Below, piece by piece: positions 41,317 to 49,576 of a stretch of DNA of 49,622 nt. A program made the translations under genes and the position numbers. Source of the stretch: Akkermansiaceae bacterium UBA2381 (GTDB taxonomy: Bacteria > Verrucomicrobiota > Verrucomicrobiia > Verrucomicrobiales > DEV007); contig DDSV01000047.1 of the NCBI GenBank assembly GCA_002344215.1, positions 1 to 49,622 on the forward strand, in the 5' to 3' direction. The notes below the pieces were generated by a model. That model did no database searches. It was not told where the DNA came from and saw only the letters and a list, made by a program, of their open reading frames with translations. The stretch's first letter is position 1, and each line of letters opens with the position of its first letter.

Positions 41317-44300
41317 TCATTTCACGGTCATTTCACCCTTCATCAGGATCCAGTGTCCCGGGAAGGTGCAAAGGAACGGGTAGATCCCGGGGGTTTCCGG
41401 CGCGGTGAAGCGCAGCGTTTCGCTGGTTCCCTGTTCCAGCAGCTTTGTATGATGGAGGATCTTCTCTGACTCAGGTATAAACCCCTTCGCCAGTCCGCCC
41501 GGATCCTTCGCCATCTCGTTCCCTGCCATGCCGAGCTCCTCAAGCGAGCCCGGGGAGCCAATAATCAGGTTGTGCTGGGTGACATCGGGATTGGAGAGAG
41601 TCAGCTTTACGGGCTGACCGGGAGAAACGGTGAAGGCGGTTGTATCGTAGAGCATGCGCTCGGGCAGGCACCCGATGCGGACGGTTAGAAGATGCGGCTG
41701 CGCGTCAAAGGCGGCGTCTTTGGCGTTGAGTTTGGGGATGAGCGGTTTGTCTTTTTTTGTGTCCCAGCTTTTGAGGAAGGCAGCGAGAGCGGGATGATCT
41801 CGGTTGGCTTCCACCGCGGGCTGGAGGGCCTCTGAATTCAGGGCGCAACGGAGAGCGTAGCGGAGGTGATCGCCCATGGGTTTGTCGAAGACGGGCAGGA
41901 TAGATCGGAATGCGTCGCTCCCATCGTAGCTTGCCGCGACGACCGCCTCGAGCCTGACCTGCGCGTCGTCGTCCCCGGAAGCCCGGTAGAGAGAATCCAC
42001 TTGGGATTTTTCATCGGAATGTCCCGGCCGAAACCGCAACTGTCTGACCGCTGCCGCTCTCGCGTCGGGCACCTCACAAAGCAGCAATTCGTCCAGCAAT
42101 TCGAGATTGTCTTTCCCCAACCCTTGATACACCCACATCGCCTCGACCTGGTGATGCCGAAATCGCGTCTCCTTCGGATCGAGCACCGTGAGCCAGGAAT
42201 CGAGCGCCTTCACCACTTCCGCCGGATCCCGCCACGAGAGCTCGCGCCTCGTCCACGCCCGGATTTTCGACTCGGGGCGCTTGAGGTTTTCGAGCAGCTC
42301 GGAAATCGTGGCCTCCGCAATCTTCGGTGGATCCTGCAGGGTTGCCCCCTTCGGTACAACCCGCCAAATCCGGCCCGAGGTGCGGTCTCGGCGGGGATCG
42401 CGCAGCGAATACTGGGCGTGCCCCTTCACCGGATTGTACCAGTCACAGATATAAAAGTCGCCCCCCGGACCAAAACCCACATCAACAGGAATGAAGCTGA
42501 GGTTGGTTGAGAAGATGAGATCGAAGACAAACTCCTCGGCGTAATGGTCATCCTTCCGCACCCAGCGATGGAATTCGATCTTGTTGGTCGGCTTGTAGCG
42601 CGCCTTGATGAAGCCGCCCTGCATCTCCTCGGGCCAAAAGGGAAAATCGACAAAATCGTGACCACAGGTGCCCGAATAGGCGGGCAAGCCTGTCGCCGGC
42701 GGATGCTGCTCGGGATAGGGAGGATTGGTCGCGTGGAAGGCATTCGCAAAGATGGGATGACTCGCGACGTGGTTACCCCAATCGTCGAAGGCAACGCCCC
42801 AGGGGTTGGTGTTCGGGTAGCTGCCGAAAGCGACGAGCCTGTTCGTTCGGGGAGTATAGCGGAACCAGGCCGAGTTTTTCGTCCGCACCGGACCATGGAT
42901 CGTCTCGACCTGCGAATGGTGGAAAATCGATTCGCGCATTAACAGATCACCGTCGGGTGTCCAGATAAAGTCGTGAATAGAGTGGTGACTGTCTTCGGTA
43001 CCAAACCCGGTGAGGAGGACGGTGCGTCGGTCCGCCCTATCATCATCATCGAGATCTTCAATCAGAGTAAGATTCGGCTGTTCAGAGACATAGACTCCAT
43101 TTTTCGCCAATTCGAAGGACAGCGGAATGTGGAGATCGTCGGCAAAAACGGTGCTTTTGTCAGCCCGCCCGTCCTTGTTCGTGTCTTCGAGAATGACAAT
43201 CTTGTCGCGCGGTTCCTCGCCGGGGTAGACGTGCGGATAGGTCGTCGAACAACTCACCCAGAGCCGACCGCGCGAATCGAAGCGCATTTGAATGGGATTC
43301 GCGATCTCGGGATACTGCTCCTCAGAGGCAAAGAGATTCACGTCAAAGCGTGGATCCACCTTGAAGGCAGCAAGTTCGTTGGCGGGAGAGAGCCATTCGT
43401 TTGCTCCCCTGCCCTCGGCTACGGATTCGAGAGGAGGAAGGTTCGAGTCGTCGATGGGGCCTTCGACCTTTTCGCCGCGCGCGAGCCGGTGGATCCGCGC
43501 CTCGCGGTTCGATGCCATCATCTCGAAGTTCCGCATCGCGGGGAGAAAGTCGAGGTAGCCGTAGTCCTTGTTGCGATCACCCGTGTAGTAAAAGGTATTG
43601 AGGGGACGATAACGCCGGAAATACTGACGGTTCATGTCCACAACGACCGAGCGGAGGTCGTCGTTTACATCGGGCGGCGATTCCTCGAATACCGATTGAA
43701 AGACTTCCCGGGCAAAGAGCCGGTAGCCGGCCTCGTTGAGATGGACGCCGTTGTCAGAAAGGTCCGCTTCGCCCGTCATCATCGCGGCAAGGGTCGGGCG
43801 AAAAAGATCGACGAATGCCACCTGCTCTGCCGCGGCAACCCCGGCCATGGCTTCAACATAAACCGGCAGATTCGGCCCCCAATCCCCGTATTCAGTAACC
43901 CCCTCCATCGCTACCGGCGAAAGCAGAACGATGCGCGGTCCTGATTTCCCGTTGAATGCGGAGGTTTTCAAATCCCGGAGATAAGACGCCATCCGTTCCT
44001 TGAACGCGTCCAGTTCTTCAAGTCCCCCGAAGCTCTCATTAAACCCGAAAGCGGCAAAAACCACGTCGACCTTCTCGCGGGCGAGATGCTGCGCGACGGT
44101 CGCAAAATTGTCGGGACGAGGCTGGAGATCCACCTCATCACCCGACCAGGCGAAGTTCCGGATGACGAGATCGAGTTCGGGATGGGCCTGGTAAATCAAT
44201 GCTTCGAGTATCCCGTGCCGTCCAGCCTGCTCAAGCAGTCCATTTCCGACAAAGGCGATGCGGTCGCCCTTCTCCAGTTTGAGCGGCAGCGTGGTGACGA

Positions 44301-44517
44301 CTGCCTCACCCTTCACCGGGAAGGGTGCCGAGTCTGCGAAGATGCCGTATTGGCGAAGGGATGGATCCAGAACAGGAGCATCCGCGCCGGTGGATTGGTT
44401 TTTCGCATCGGCGGGGTTGACCGGCAAAGGACCACTTTGCTGGGCCATGGCCCCGCATAGAAGAACATGGAAGCAGATCGAAACAGGAACGAGATGACGC
44501 ATCTTCCGATTCTCCAC
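41317..44517 (-). CDS. GDSL hydrolase / PVC-type membrane-bound dehydrogenase / HEAT / azurin-like fusion protein
   Basis: 1066 residues with at least four modules after a signal peptide (about residues 1-25). Residues ~80-285 form a GDSL-like hydrolase (GDRIAFVGNGLLEQ, GFNESFGG, DNGVHLNEAGYRLF). Residues ~380-720 form the propeller of PVC-type membrane-bound dehydrogenases (PIQMRFDSRGRLWVSCSTTY, TGFGTEDSHHSIHDFIWTPD, FYICDWYNPVKGH, GRIWRVV). Residues ~740-930 are HEAT-like (SELLENLKRPESKIRAWTRR). The last ~100 are cupredoxin with the azurin copper site: His982 (QHNLIIG), Cys1050, His1055 and Met1059 (CTFPGHWILM). No CxxCH haem site is seen. Probably periplasmic, oxidising a sugar or alcohol with electrons passed to copper. 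A Met five residues in (44502) is an alternative start. Confidence 0.88.
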   Translation of the reverse strand: MENRKMRHLVPVSICFHVLLCGAMAQQSGPLPVNPADAKNQSTGADAPVLDPSLRQYGIFADSAPFPVKGEAVVTTLPLKLEKGDRIAFVGNGLLEQAGRHGILEALIYQAHPELDLVIRNFAWSGDEVDLQPRPDNFATVAQHLAREKVDVVFAAFGFNESFGGLEELDAFKERMASYLRDLKTSAFNGKSGPRIVLLSPVAMEGVTEYGDWGPNLPVYVEAMAGVAAAEQVAFVDLFRPTLAAMMTGEADLSDNGVHLNEAGYRLFAREVFQSVFEESPPDVNDDLRSVVVDMNRQYFRRYRPLNTFYYTGDRNKDYGYLDFLPAMRNFEMMASNREARIHRLARGEKVEGPIDDSNLPPLESVAEGRGANEWLSPANELAAFKVDPRFDVNLFASEEQYPEIANPIQMRFDSRGRLWVSCSTTYPHVYPGEEPRDKIVILEDTNKDGRADKSTVFADDLHIPLSFELAKNGVYVSEQPNLTLIEDLDDDDRADRRTVLLTGFGTEDSHHSIHDFIWTPDGDLLMRESIFHHSQVETIHGPVRTKNSAWFRYTPRTNRLVAFGSYPNTNPWGVAFDDWGNHVASHPIFANAFHATNPPYPEQHPPATGLPAYSGTCGHDFVDFPFWPEEMQGGFIKARYKPTNKIEFHRWVRKDDHYAEEFVFDLIFSTNLSFIPVDVGFGPGGDFYICDWYNPVKGHAQYSLRDPRRDRTSGRIWRVVPKGATLQDPPKIAEATISELLENLKRPESKIRAWTRRELSWRDPAEVVKALDSWLTVLDPKETRFRHHQVEAMWVYQGLGKDNLELLDELLLCEVPDARAAAVRQLRFRPGHSDEKSQVDSLYRASGDDDAQVRLEAVVAASYDGSDAFRSILPVFDKPMGDHLRYALRCALNSEALQPAVEANRDHPALAAFLKSWDTKKDKPLIPKLNAKDAAFDAQPHLLTVRIGCLPERMLYDTTAFTVSPGQPVKLTLSNPDVTQHNLIIGSPGSLEELGMAGNEMAKDPGGLAKGFIPESEKILHHTKLLEQGTSETLRFTAPETPGIYPFLCTFPGHWILMKGEMTVK

Positions 44518-44738
44518 TTGATGCCATCAAGGTCAATCCGCCACTTCGCCGCAAAAGTGCCAAGCGCTTCTCACCACGACCATCTTCCACCTCCAGCTCA
44601 ATGCTGACAGGGTTCAATGGCGGACATAACCCGGTTCTTTCGCCGGCCGGGTCAGAGGAATCCAATGGGAGGCGCCCCCCCGCAACCCCGCCCATGCGAC
44701 TTCTTGCCTGTGCCCGGGAAATCGTTAAGATCCCGATC

Positions 44739-45977
44739 ATGTCCCGCCGTATACGACTTGTTCTTGCCTTCGTTTCCCTATTTTCACCCCTCCGTGGTGC
44801 CGAATCCTGGGCGGAATTTCGCGGGTCGACAGCCGACGGTCATGCACCGGAGGCAAAGGTGCCTACCGTCTGGTCGGCGACGAATCAGATCCGCTGGAAA
44901 GCGCCGGTAAAAGGGAAGGCCTGGTCTTCGCCCGTCGTGGCAGATGACAAGGTATATGTCACGACCGCGGTTTCGGAGGCTGGTCAAGTCTCTTTGCGTG
45001 CGGCCTGTTTCAATCTCGCGGATGGAAGCCCTGCCTGGGATCAGGAGGTCTTCAAGAAGCCCGAGGGAGCCATCCACAATAAGAACAGTCATGCTTCCCC
45101 TACTCCCGTTCATTCCAAGGGAAAACTCTACGTCCACTTCGGTCACGACGGGACCGCATGCCTCGACGCGACCAATGGCAGCATCCTCTGGACCCAAACA
45201 AGCCTGACCTATTCGCCCGTGCACGGGAATGGCGGTTCGCCGCTGCTTTACGAGGATAAACTGATTTTCTCATGTGACGGCGAGAAGGATCCCTTCGTGG
45301 TCGCCTTGAACTGTGCGGACGGAAAAATTGCCTGGAAAACCCCTCGTGGAATCACCGTGGAACGCACCTTCTCTTTCTCCACCCCCCTTCTTATCGAGGT
45401 AAAGGGTAAGCCTCAGGTGGTGATTCCGGGCTCCGGTGCAGTGGTTGCCTATGAGCCTTCGAACGGGCAGGAGCTCTGGCGATTCCGCTACGGTGAGGGT
45501 TATTCGGTGGTTCCGCGCCCTATCCATCGCAACGGAGTTCTCTACGTCTGTTCCGGATTCAATCGAGCCGTTATTTTCGCGGTGAAGACCGACGGCAGCG
45601 GCGATGTGACCGACACCCATCTCCTCTGGCAGGACGACAAAACCGTCCCGAAGGAGAGCTCTCCAATTCTGGTCGGAGATCAGATTTATTTCAATGACGA
45701 CAAAGGTATCCTTAGTTGTCTGGATGCCGCCACCGGGACAGAGGTCTATCGTGAACGTCTCGACGGTCAGGGCGGTTATTCCGCCTCGCCGGTTTATGCC
45801 GGAGGGCATCTCTATTTTCACAACGGGAACGGGATCACCACGGTAGTGAAGCCCGGGAAGACCTTCACGAAGGTCGCTGAGAATCAGCTGGGTGAATTCG
45901 GACTATCCTCCTTTGCGGTGGTGTCGGACGGTTTTCTTGTGCGCACCGAGAATCACCTCATCCGCATTGGAAAATAA
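44739..45977 (+). CDS. Secreted PQQ-like beta-propeller protein
   Basis: From 44739 the 412-aa protein has a signal peptide (RLVLAFVSLFSPLRGAE) and propeller blades of the type KVYVTTAV..., KLYVHFGHDGTACLDATNGS, LWTQTSLTYSPVHGNGGSPL and GILSCLDAATGTEVYRERLD. It begins WAEFRGSTADGHAPE, the typical PVC opening of these proteins. Quinoprotein-like fold without the catalytic Ca/PQQ residues; likely a binding or scaffold protein in the periplasm. An earlier in-frame Met at 44601 lies near the divergent gene and encodes a stretch lacking signal features. It diverges from the GDSL/dehydrogenase fusion, sharing its upstream region. Confidence 0.88.
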   Translation: MSRRIRLVLAFVSLFSPLRGAESWAEFRGSTADGHAPEAKVPTVWSATNQIRWKAPVKGKAWSSPVVADDKVYVTTAVSEAGQVSLRAACFNLADGSPAWDQEVFKKPEGAIHNKNSHASPTPVHSKGKLYVHFGHDGTACLDATNGSILWTQTSLTYSPVHGNGGSPLLYEDKLIFSCDGEKDPFVVALNCADGKIAWKTPRGITVERTFSFSTPLLIEVKGKPQVVIPGSGAVVAYEPSNGQELWRFRYGEGYSVVPRPIHRNGVLYVCSGFNRAVIFAVKTDGSGDVTDTHLLWQDDKTVPKESSPILVGDQIYFNDDKGILSCLDAATGTEVYRERLDGQGGYSASPVYAGGHLYFHNGNGITTVVKPGKTFTKVAENQLGEFGLSSFAVVSDGFLVRTENHLIRIGK

Positions 45978-45989
45978 ACCCCGGAGCCC

Positions 45990-46613
45990 TCAAGCATCGA
46001 GATACTTTTGGAGTGACTCCTTCAACTGGGTCCTCGCCCGGAAGAGAAGGCTCTTCACGGCAGGAACCGACATAGCAAGCACGACGGCGATCTCCTCGTA
46101 GGGCATTTCCTCATACCTCCGCAGGATGACGGCGAGACGCTGCTTTTCCGGAAGGCTTTGAATAGCCCTGTCAACGGCTGCCTCGAGTTCGGAATGCAGC
46201 ATTTCGTTGTCTGGAGAAACAGCCTGGAAATCCTCGACTGTCCGGTGCGTGGACTCTTCGCGCTCATCGACTGAAACGGTCGGCTTCCTCTGGCGTCTCC
46301 GGACCTCATTGAAGACCAGGTTCCGGGTGATCGTGAAGAGCCAGGTCGTGAATTTCGCCTGCGGCTCGTAGCGGCTTGCCGACTTCCAGATCCGGATGAA
46401 AACCTGTTGTGCAATGTCTTCGGCTTCGGACGGGTTCCCCAGCATCTTGGCGACGGTTCCGATGACAGCACGCTGATGAATTTCCACCAGCCGCTCGAAG
46501 GCCCCGATGTCCCCGTCACGCACCCGGTTCATCAACTCCACATCTTGTGCATTCGACTCCAGACCTTCCCCCGCGTCATCGCTGAGTGGGGGCGTCGGGT
46601 CGAATTGCGTCAT
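45990..46613 (-). CDS. ECF-type RNA polymerase sigma factor
   Basis: 207 residues with sigma-70 region 2 at about residues 28-105 (DIGAFERLVEIHQRAVIGTV, EAEDIAQQVFIRIWKSASRY, KFTTWLFTITRNLVFNEVRR) and region 4 at 150-200 (SLPEKQRLAVILRRYEEMPY, EEIAVVLAMSVPAVKSLLFR). The linker is longer than average (DEREESTHRTVEDFQAVSPD). No anti-sigma factor is encoded nearby in the same direction; the convergent propeller gene lies 12 bases beyond its stop. It is divergent from the phosphatidyltransferase-like gene (114 bases). Confidence 0.92.
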   Translation of the reverse strand: MTQFDPTPPLSDDAGEGLESNAQDVELMNRVRDGDIGAFERLVEIHQRAVIGTVAKMLGNPSEAEDIAQQVFIRIWKSASRYEPQAKFTTWLFTITRNLVFNEVRRRQRKPTVSVDEREESTHRTVEDFQAVSPDNEMLHSELEAAVDRAIQSLPEKQRLAVILRRYEEMPYEEIAVVLAMSVPAVKSLLFRARTQLKESLQKYLDA

Positions 46614-46727
46614 ACTGGGGGATTTTTCCTAAATTCCTAAGTGAAAGCCTGCAATAACAGGTAAACTCAACCCCATCAAGCCGCTAATGTTTCATCTGAC
46701 CGATCAACCGAAATTTCCCCAGCCAGC

Positions 46728-47363
46728 ATGACCGAAGCATTGAAATCCAGGCCCCGCCGACGCCGCCAACCACTGCGTCGCCTGACCCTGTTTCTCATGA
46801 GAATTGGAATCTCGGGCGAGATCGTGGCGGTCACAGGGATGGCACTCGGCATCCTCGCCGGTGCTGCCTTTATGGGTACCGGAGAAGCGTCCAGGCCCGA
46901 TGTTTTCTGGTCGGCAGCGCTGATTATGAGTGTGCTTCGCATTGTCTGTATCAGACTCGATCATCATTTCCGTCCTCTGGCGGCCTCCCAATATCACGAC
47001 GAGGTCTTCTTCAGCGAGCTTCCGGAACGGGTTTCTGATGCCATGACATTGATTGGCTTTGGTTTCGCCGTAGATTCAAACCCATGGCTGGGACTGGCGG
47101 CCGCGCTCGCCGCCATTTTCTCCGCCTACATCAGCTCGATCGCCTATTCGCGGGGGGCCGGTCGAAAAACCGCGTTTTCCGGCCCGATGAACCGGGTGAA
47201 CCGCCTTGTTATTCTGTCCGTTACCTCGCTTCTCATGATTTTCGGGATATCAAACGAGAGACTTTCGACACCAATTCCGGAAGTCGCTCTATGGGTGATC
47301 GTGATCGGATGCGTCGCGACCGTCCTGATTCGCTGGATAAGATTGCGCGAGATCAAGGTCTAA
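46728..47363 (+). CDS. Divergent CDP-alcohol phosphatidyltransferase-like membrane protein
   Basis: The 211-residue integral membrane protein (about five helices) has the second half of the CDP-alcohol phosphotransferase motif as VFFSELPERVSDAMTLIGFG (E-L-P-x-R-x-x-D). The first half, normally D-x2-DG-x2-AR, is reduced to IRLDHHFRPLAA. The ELPxRxxD version occurs in a subgroup of the family of unknown substrate. Whether it keeps activity cannot be told. N-terminal residues are strongly basic (RPRRRRQPLRRL). It is followed after 68 bases by a cell-wall amidase gene in the same direction. Confidence 0.7.
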   Translation: MTEALKSRPRRRRQPLRRLTLFLMRIGISGEIVAVTGMALGILAGAAFMGTGEASRPDVFWSAALIMSVLRIVCIRLDHHFRPLAASQYHDEVFFSELPERVSDAMTLIGFGFAVDSNPWLGLAAALAAIFSAYISSIAYSRGAGRKTAFSGPMNRVNRLVILSVTSLLMIFGISNERLSTPIPEVALWVIVIGCVATVLIRWIRLREIKV

Positions 47364-47431
47364 TGAATTTATTTAAGAAAAGTTAATCAGTTTCTCGACA
47401 GGTTCAAAAATCTTGGCTACTCTCTGACCCG

Positions 47432-48049
47432 ATGCGCCTGGCATTTCTCATTAACGCTGCCGTAGTCCTGTCCGGATTCACTGCCGGACCGCTCAATGCG
47501 TTGGAACCTTTCAACAAGGTCGTACTGGATCCGGGGCACGGGGGAAAAGACCCCGGATCGCTTGGGTTCGGTCTCGTGGAAAAGAACTTAACCCTCGATC
47601 TCGCCAAACGAATCGAGAAAATTCTAGTCGGCAAAGGGATCTCCGTCGACTTGACCCGGCGGACCGATGAGTATGTGGACTTCGAGACGCGATCCAAAGT
47701 GGCCAGCCTCTCATCAAAAACGATCCTGGTCAGCCTCCATTTCAATGCTCATGCAGATCGAAGCATCAGCGGAACGGAGACGCTCTACTGGCCGGGGAGT
47801 GAAAGCGGTCGGGAACTGGCCAGCTATATCCAGAGTGAACTGGGGAGACGACTGGTCACCCGCAACCGGGGATTCCGCCCGGAACGACTTAAGATTCTCG
47901 AACTAACCCAGGCAACCTCCGTGCTAATCGAGTGCGGTTTCATTTCGAACCGATGGGAAAGTCAACGGTGCGGCTCGGAGTGGTTCCGGCAGATTCTGGC
48001 CGAAGAAATCGTTCAGGGAATCCTCCGGTATCGGACACCGGCGGGATAA
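47432..48049 (+). CDS. N-acetylmuramoyl-L-alanine amidase (Amidase_3)
   Basis: A signal peptide (MRLAFLINAAVVLSGFTAGP) precedes the Amidase_3 domain of ~175 residues. VVLDPGHGGKDPGS carries the first zinc His and VEKNLTLDLAKRIEKIL the second ligand (Glu). VSLHFNAHADRSISGTETLY carries the third (His), and SVLIECGFISNRWES the catalytic Glu. It cleaves the amide bond between MurNAc and L-Ala in peptidoglycan, in the periplasm. No regulatory LysM or SPOR domain is attached. Length 205 aa is compact for the family. Confidence 0.93.
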   Translation: MRLAFLINAAVVLSGFTAGPLNALEPFNKVVLDPGHGGKDPGSLGFGLVEKNLTLDLAKRIEKILVGKGISVDLTRRTDEYVDFETRSKVASLSSKTILVSLHFNAHADRSISGTETLYWPGSESGRELASYIQSELGRRLVTRNRGFRPERLKILELTQATSVLIECGFISNRWESQRCGSEWFRQILAEEIVQGILRYRTPAG

Positions 48050-48170
48050 GCCACCCCTACCCCCGCTCCCGGGACCGGCCATTTCCTTTGTGAAAACCAG
48101 CAAAACCACTTGAGATAGAATTCTAGCAGTTTATTGTAATTTCTGTATATTCTCCTGTTTCTTATTACTC

Positions 48171-48779
48171 ATGAGTGACCCAATCGCGAATCGAACTTTG
48201 GAACTTGCCTGCACTGTCGGATCTCTCGATGATGCCATCGAGGCTATGGAGGAAGGAGCAGACGTGAATTTTCGTTCCGGAGCCCCCCTCTTTCTTGCCA
48301 TCGTCAATCGCAACCGGGGAATCATCAATTTTCTTCTCGATCAAGGCGCCGAAGTAGAGGCATTTCTGCCCAGGAAGCGACTGAAACAAGCCATGACGCG
48401 AGAAGACTTGATCGAAGAGCTTGTCGCGTGCGCTCCCTACAATCCAAGGGATATCAAGATTGAGGAACTTCAGGAGATCGATTCCGCGATTCGCGAGGTC
48501 GGTGTGGAGTTCCTCCTTTCTGAACTCGATTGGGATAATGCAACCCGCTTCCGTGACTCATTGAACGCAATCGGCGCAGGATCCAGCCACCGTTGCGTCG
48601 CCGAGTTCCTCCAATGGGCAAGAAGTGAAAACGGATCGGGGGGCGGTCTTTCTGACTTCCTCTCGAGTCACGACAATGCCGTGAGCGAATACCGGGAGCG
48701 TTATTTGAGCAGCGGAGAAGACCTTGTTGCTCTTGCGAGCGATTTCCTCAACAGCCCTGAAGATTCGGCCGGGGAATAA
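48171..48779 (+). CDS. Ankyrin-repeat-like protein
   Basis: The N-terminal ~75 residues fit two ankyrin repeats: LELACTVGSLDDAIEAMEEG then ADVNFRSGAPLFLAIVNRNRG, IINFLLDQGAEVEAFLPRKR. The remaining 125 residues are helical and acidic without a recognisable domain (ELQEIDSAIREVGVEFLLSEL). No signal peptide or membrane segment. AT-rich sequence just upstream may hold its promoter. Function unknown; probably a cytoplasmic protein-binding module. Confidence 0.65.
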   Translation: MSDPIANRTLELACTVGSLDDAIEAMEEGADVNFRSGAPLFLAIVNRNRGIINFLLDQGAEVEAFLPRKRLKQAMTREDLIEELVACAPYNPRDIKIEELQEIDSAIREVGVEFLLSELDWDNATRFRDSLNAIGAGSSHRCVAEFLQWARSENGSGGGLSDFLSSHDNAVSEYRERYLSSGEDLVALASDFLNSPEDSAGE

Positions 48780-48823
48780 TCCTCAAATCCCCCTCCGGGA
48801 CCGGCAAGAAGAATCCCGATCGG

Positions 48824-49417
48824 CTATCTCCGGGCCAGCGAAGAGTCGGTATCTGTCCCTTTTCCGTCCGGACCGAGGGCTGTTTCGATGGCAGAAGCAT
48901 TGCCGAGAACCGCATGAGCCTCCGCGTAGGTTGCATCGTCAGTTGGGAAGTGAGCCATAAACTCGCGGGCGGCCTCCATCTCCGATTTGTTCACCATAAA
49001 TCGAACGTCAGCGAGCGCCGTCTGAGCCACCATGCCCTTCAACTGCGGCATAATAGGTTCCAATTTGGCACTCAGACTGACGGCGGACGCATAGTCACCT
49101 GAGCGATAGAGACTCATGGTAAGGCCTTCGGCAGCCGATTGATCCCGCGGGGAAACCTCAAGGGCTGAAAGAAATTTATCGGCGGCTGCCTTCCAGTTCC
49201 TCGCGTCAAACAGAGACCAGCCTTCGCGAGTCAGTTCCGCCGAGCTATTCAGTCCGGTTGCTTCCGCACTGGCCGCCACCACCACTTTCACCTTTTTCGC
49301 CATCAACGGACGATATTCGCGGGTGTTTTGCTCCGAAGGATCTGCGTGCCCCAGGGTCACAAGGCAGGAAGAGATCAGGAGAAGGTTGAGCAAGTAAAGT
49401 CGGATTGATTTAATCAT
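48824..49417 (-). CDS. Secreted TPR-like protein
   Basis: A signal peptide (LYLLNLLLISSCLVTLGHAD) precedes a basic spacer and a ~100-residue helical region with TPR repeats: LTREGWSLFDARNWKAAADK, FLSALEVSPRDQSAAEGLTM, SLYRSGDYASAVSLSAKLEP. The C-terminus (AYAEAHAVLGNASAIE-like) ends in a charged tail TDTDSSLARR. It is presumably periplasmic and an adaptor or assembly factor. It starts at the edge of a strongly AT-rich stretch that should contain its promoter. Confidence 0.7.
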   Translation of the reverse strand: MIKSIRLYLLNLLLISSCLVTLGHADPSEQNTREYRPLMAKKVKVVVAASAEATGLNSSAELTREGWSLFDARNWKAAADKFLSALEVSPRDQSAAEGLTMSLYRSGDYASAVSLSAKLEPIMPQLKGMVAQTALADVRFMVNKSEMEAAREFMAHFPTDDATYAEAHAVLGNASAIETALGPDGKGTDTDSSLARR

Positions 49418-49576
49418 GATTCAGATTGTTTTAAAAATTTAGGGCTAAATTTTATTAAAAACAACTGAATAATTCGATTTTATTAATTATTTATCTTAAA
49501 TTTGAGAAAATTATTAAAAATTAGTAATCCATCAAAAAATTGAGGCCCGACAGGCACTTCAAAGTGAACTCAATTT
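49418..49576. other. AT-rich intergenic stretch
   Basis: Bases 49431-49542 are nearly all A and T with several runs of A or T, in sharp contrast with the rest of the window. It lies between the TPR protein gene (starting at 49417 on the minus strand) and the end of another minus-strand gene, and no coding frame is seen. It is likely the promoter region of the TPR protein gene, possibly a site of DNA bending or of a nucleoid protein. Confidence 0.7.

Noticed and set aside
42973..43944. Plus-strand frame of 323 codons within the GDSL/dehydrogenase fusion
   Set aside because: No domain features. The minus-strand protein has continuous family signatures across this stretch.
46614..46727. Anti-sigma factor gene next to the ECF sigma factor
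   Set aside because: The gap is too short and neither neighbour resembles an anti-sigma factor. The divergent membrane protein carries a CDP-alcohol phosphotransferase pattern.
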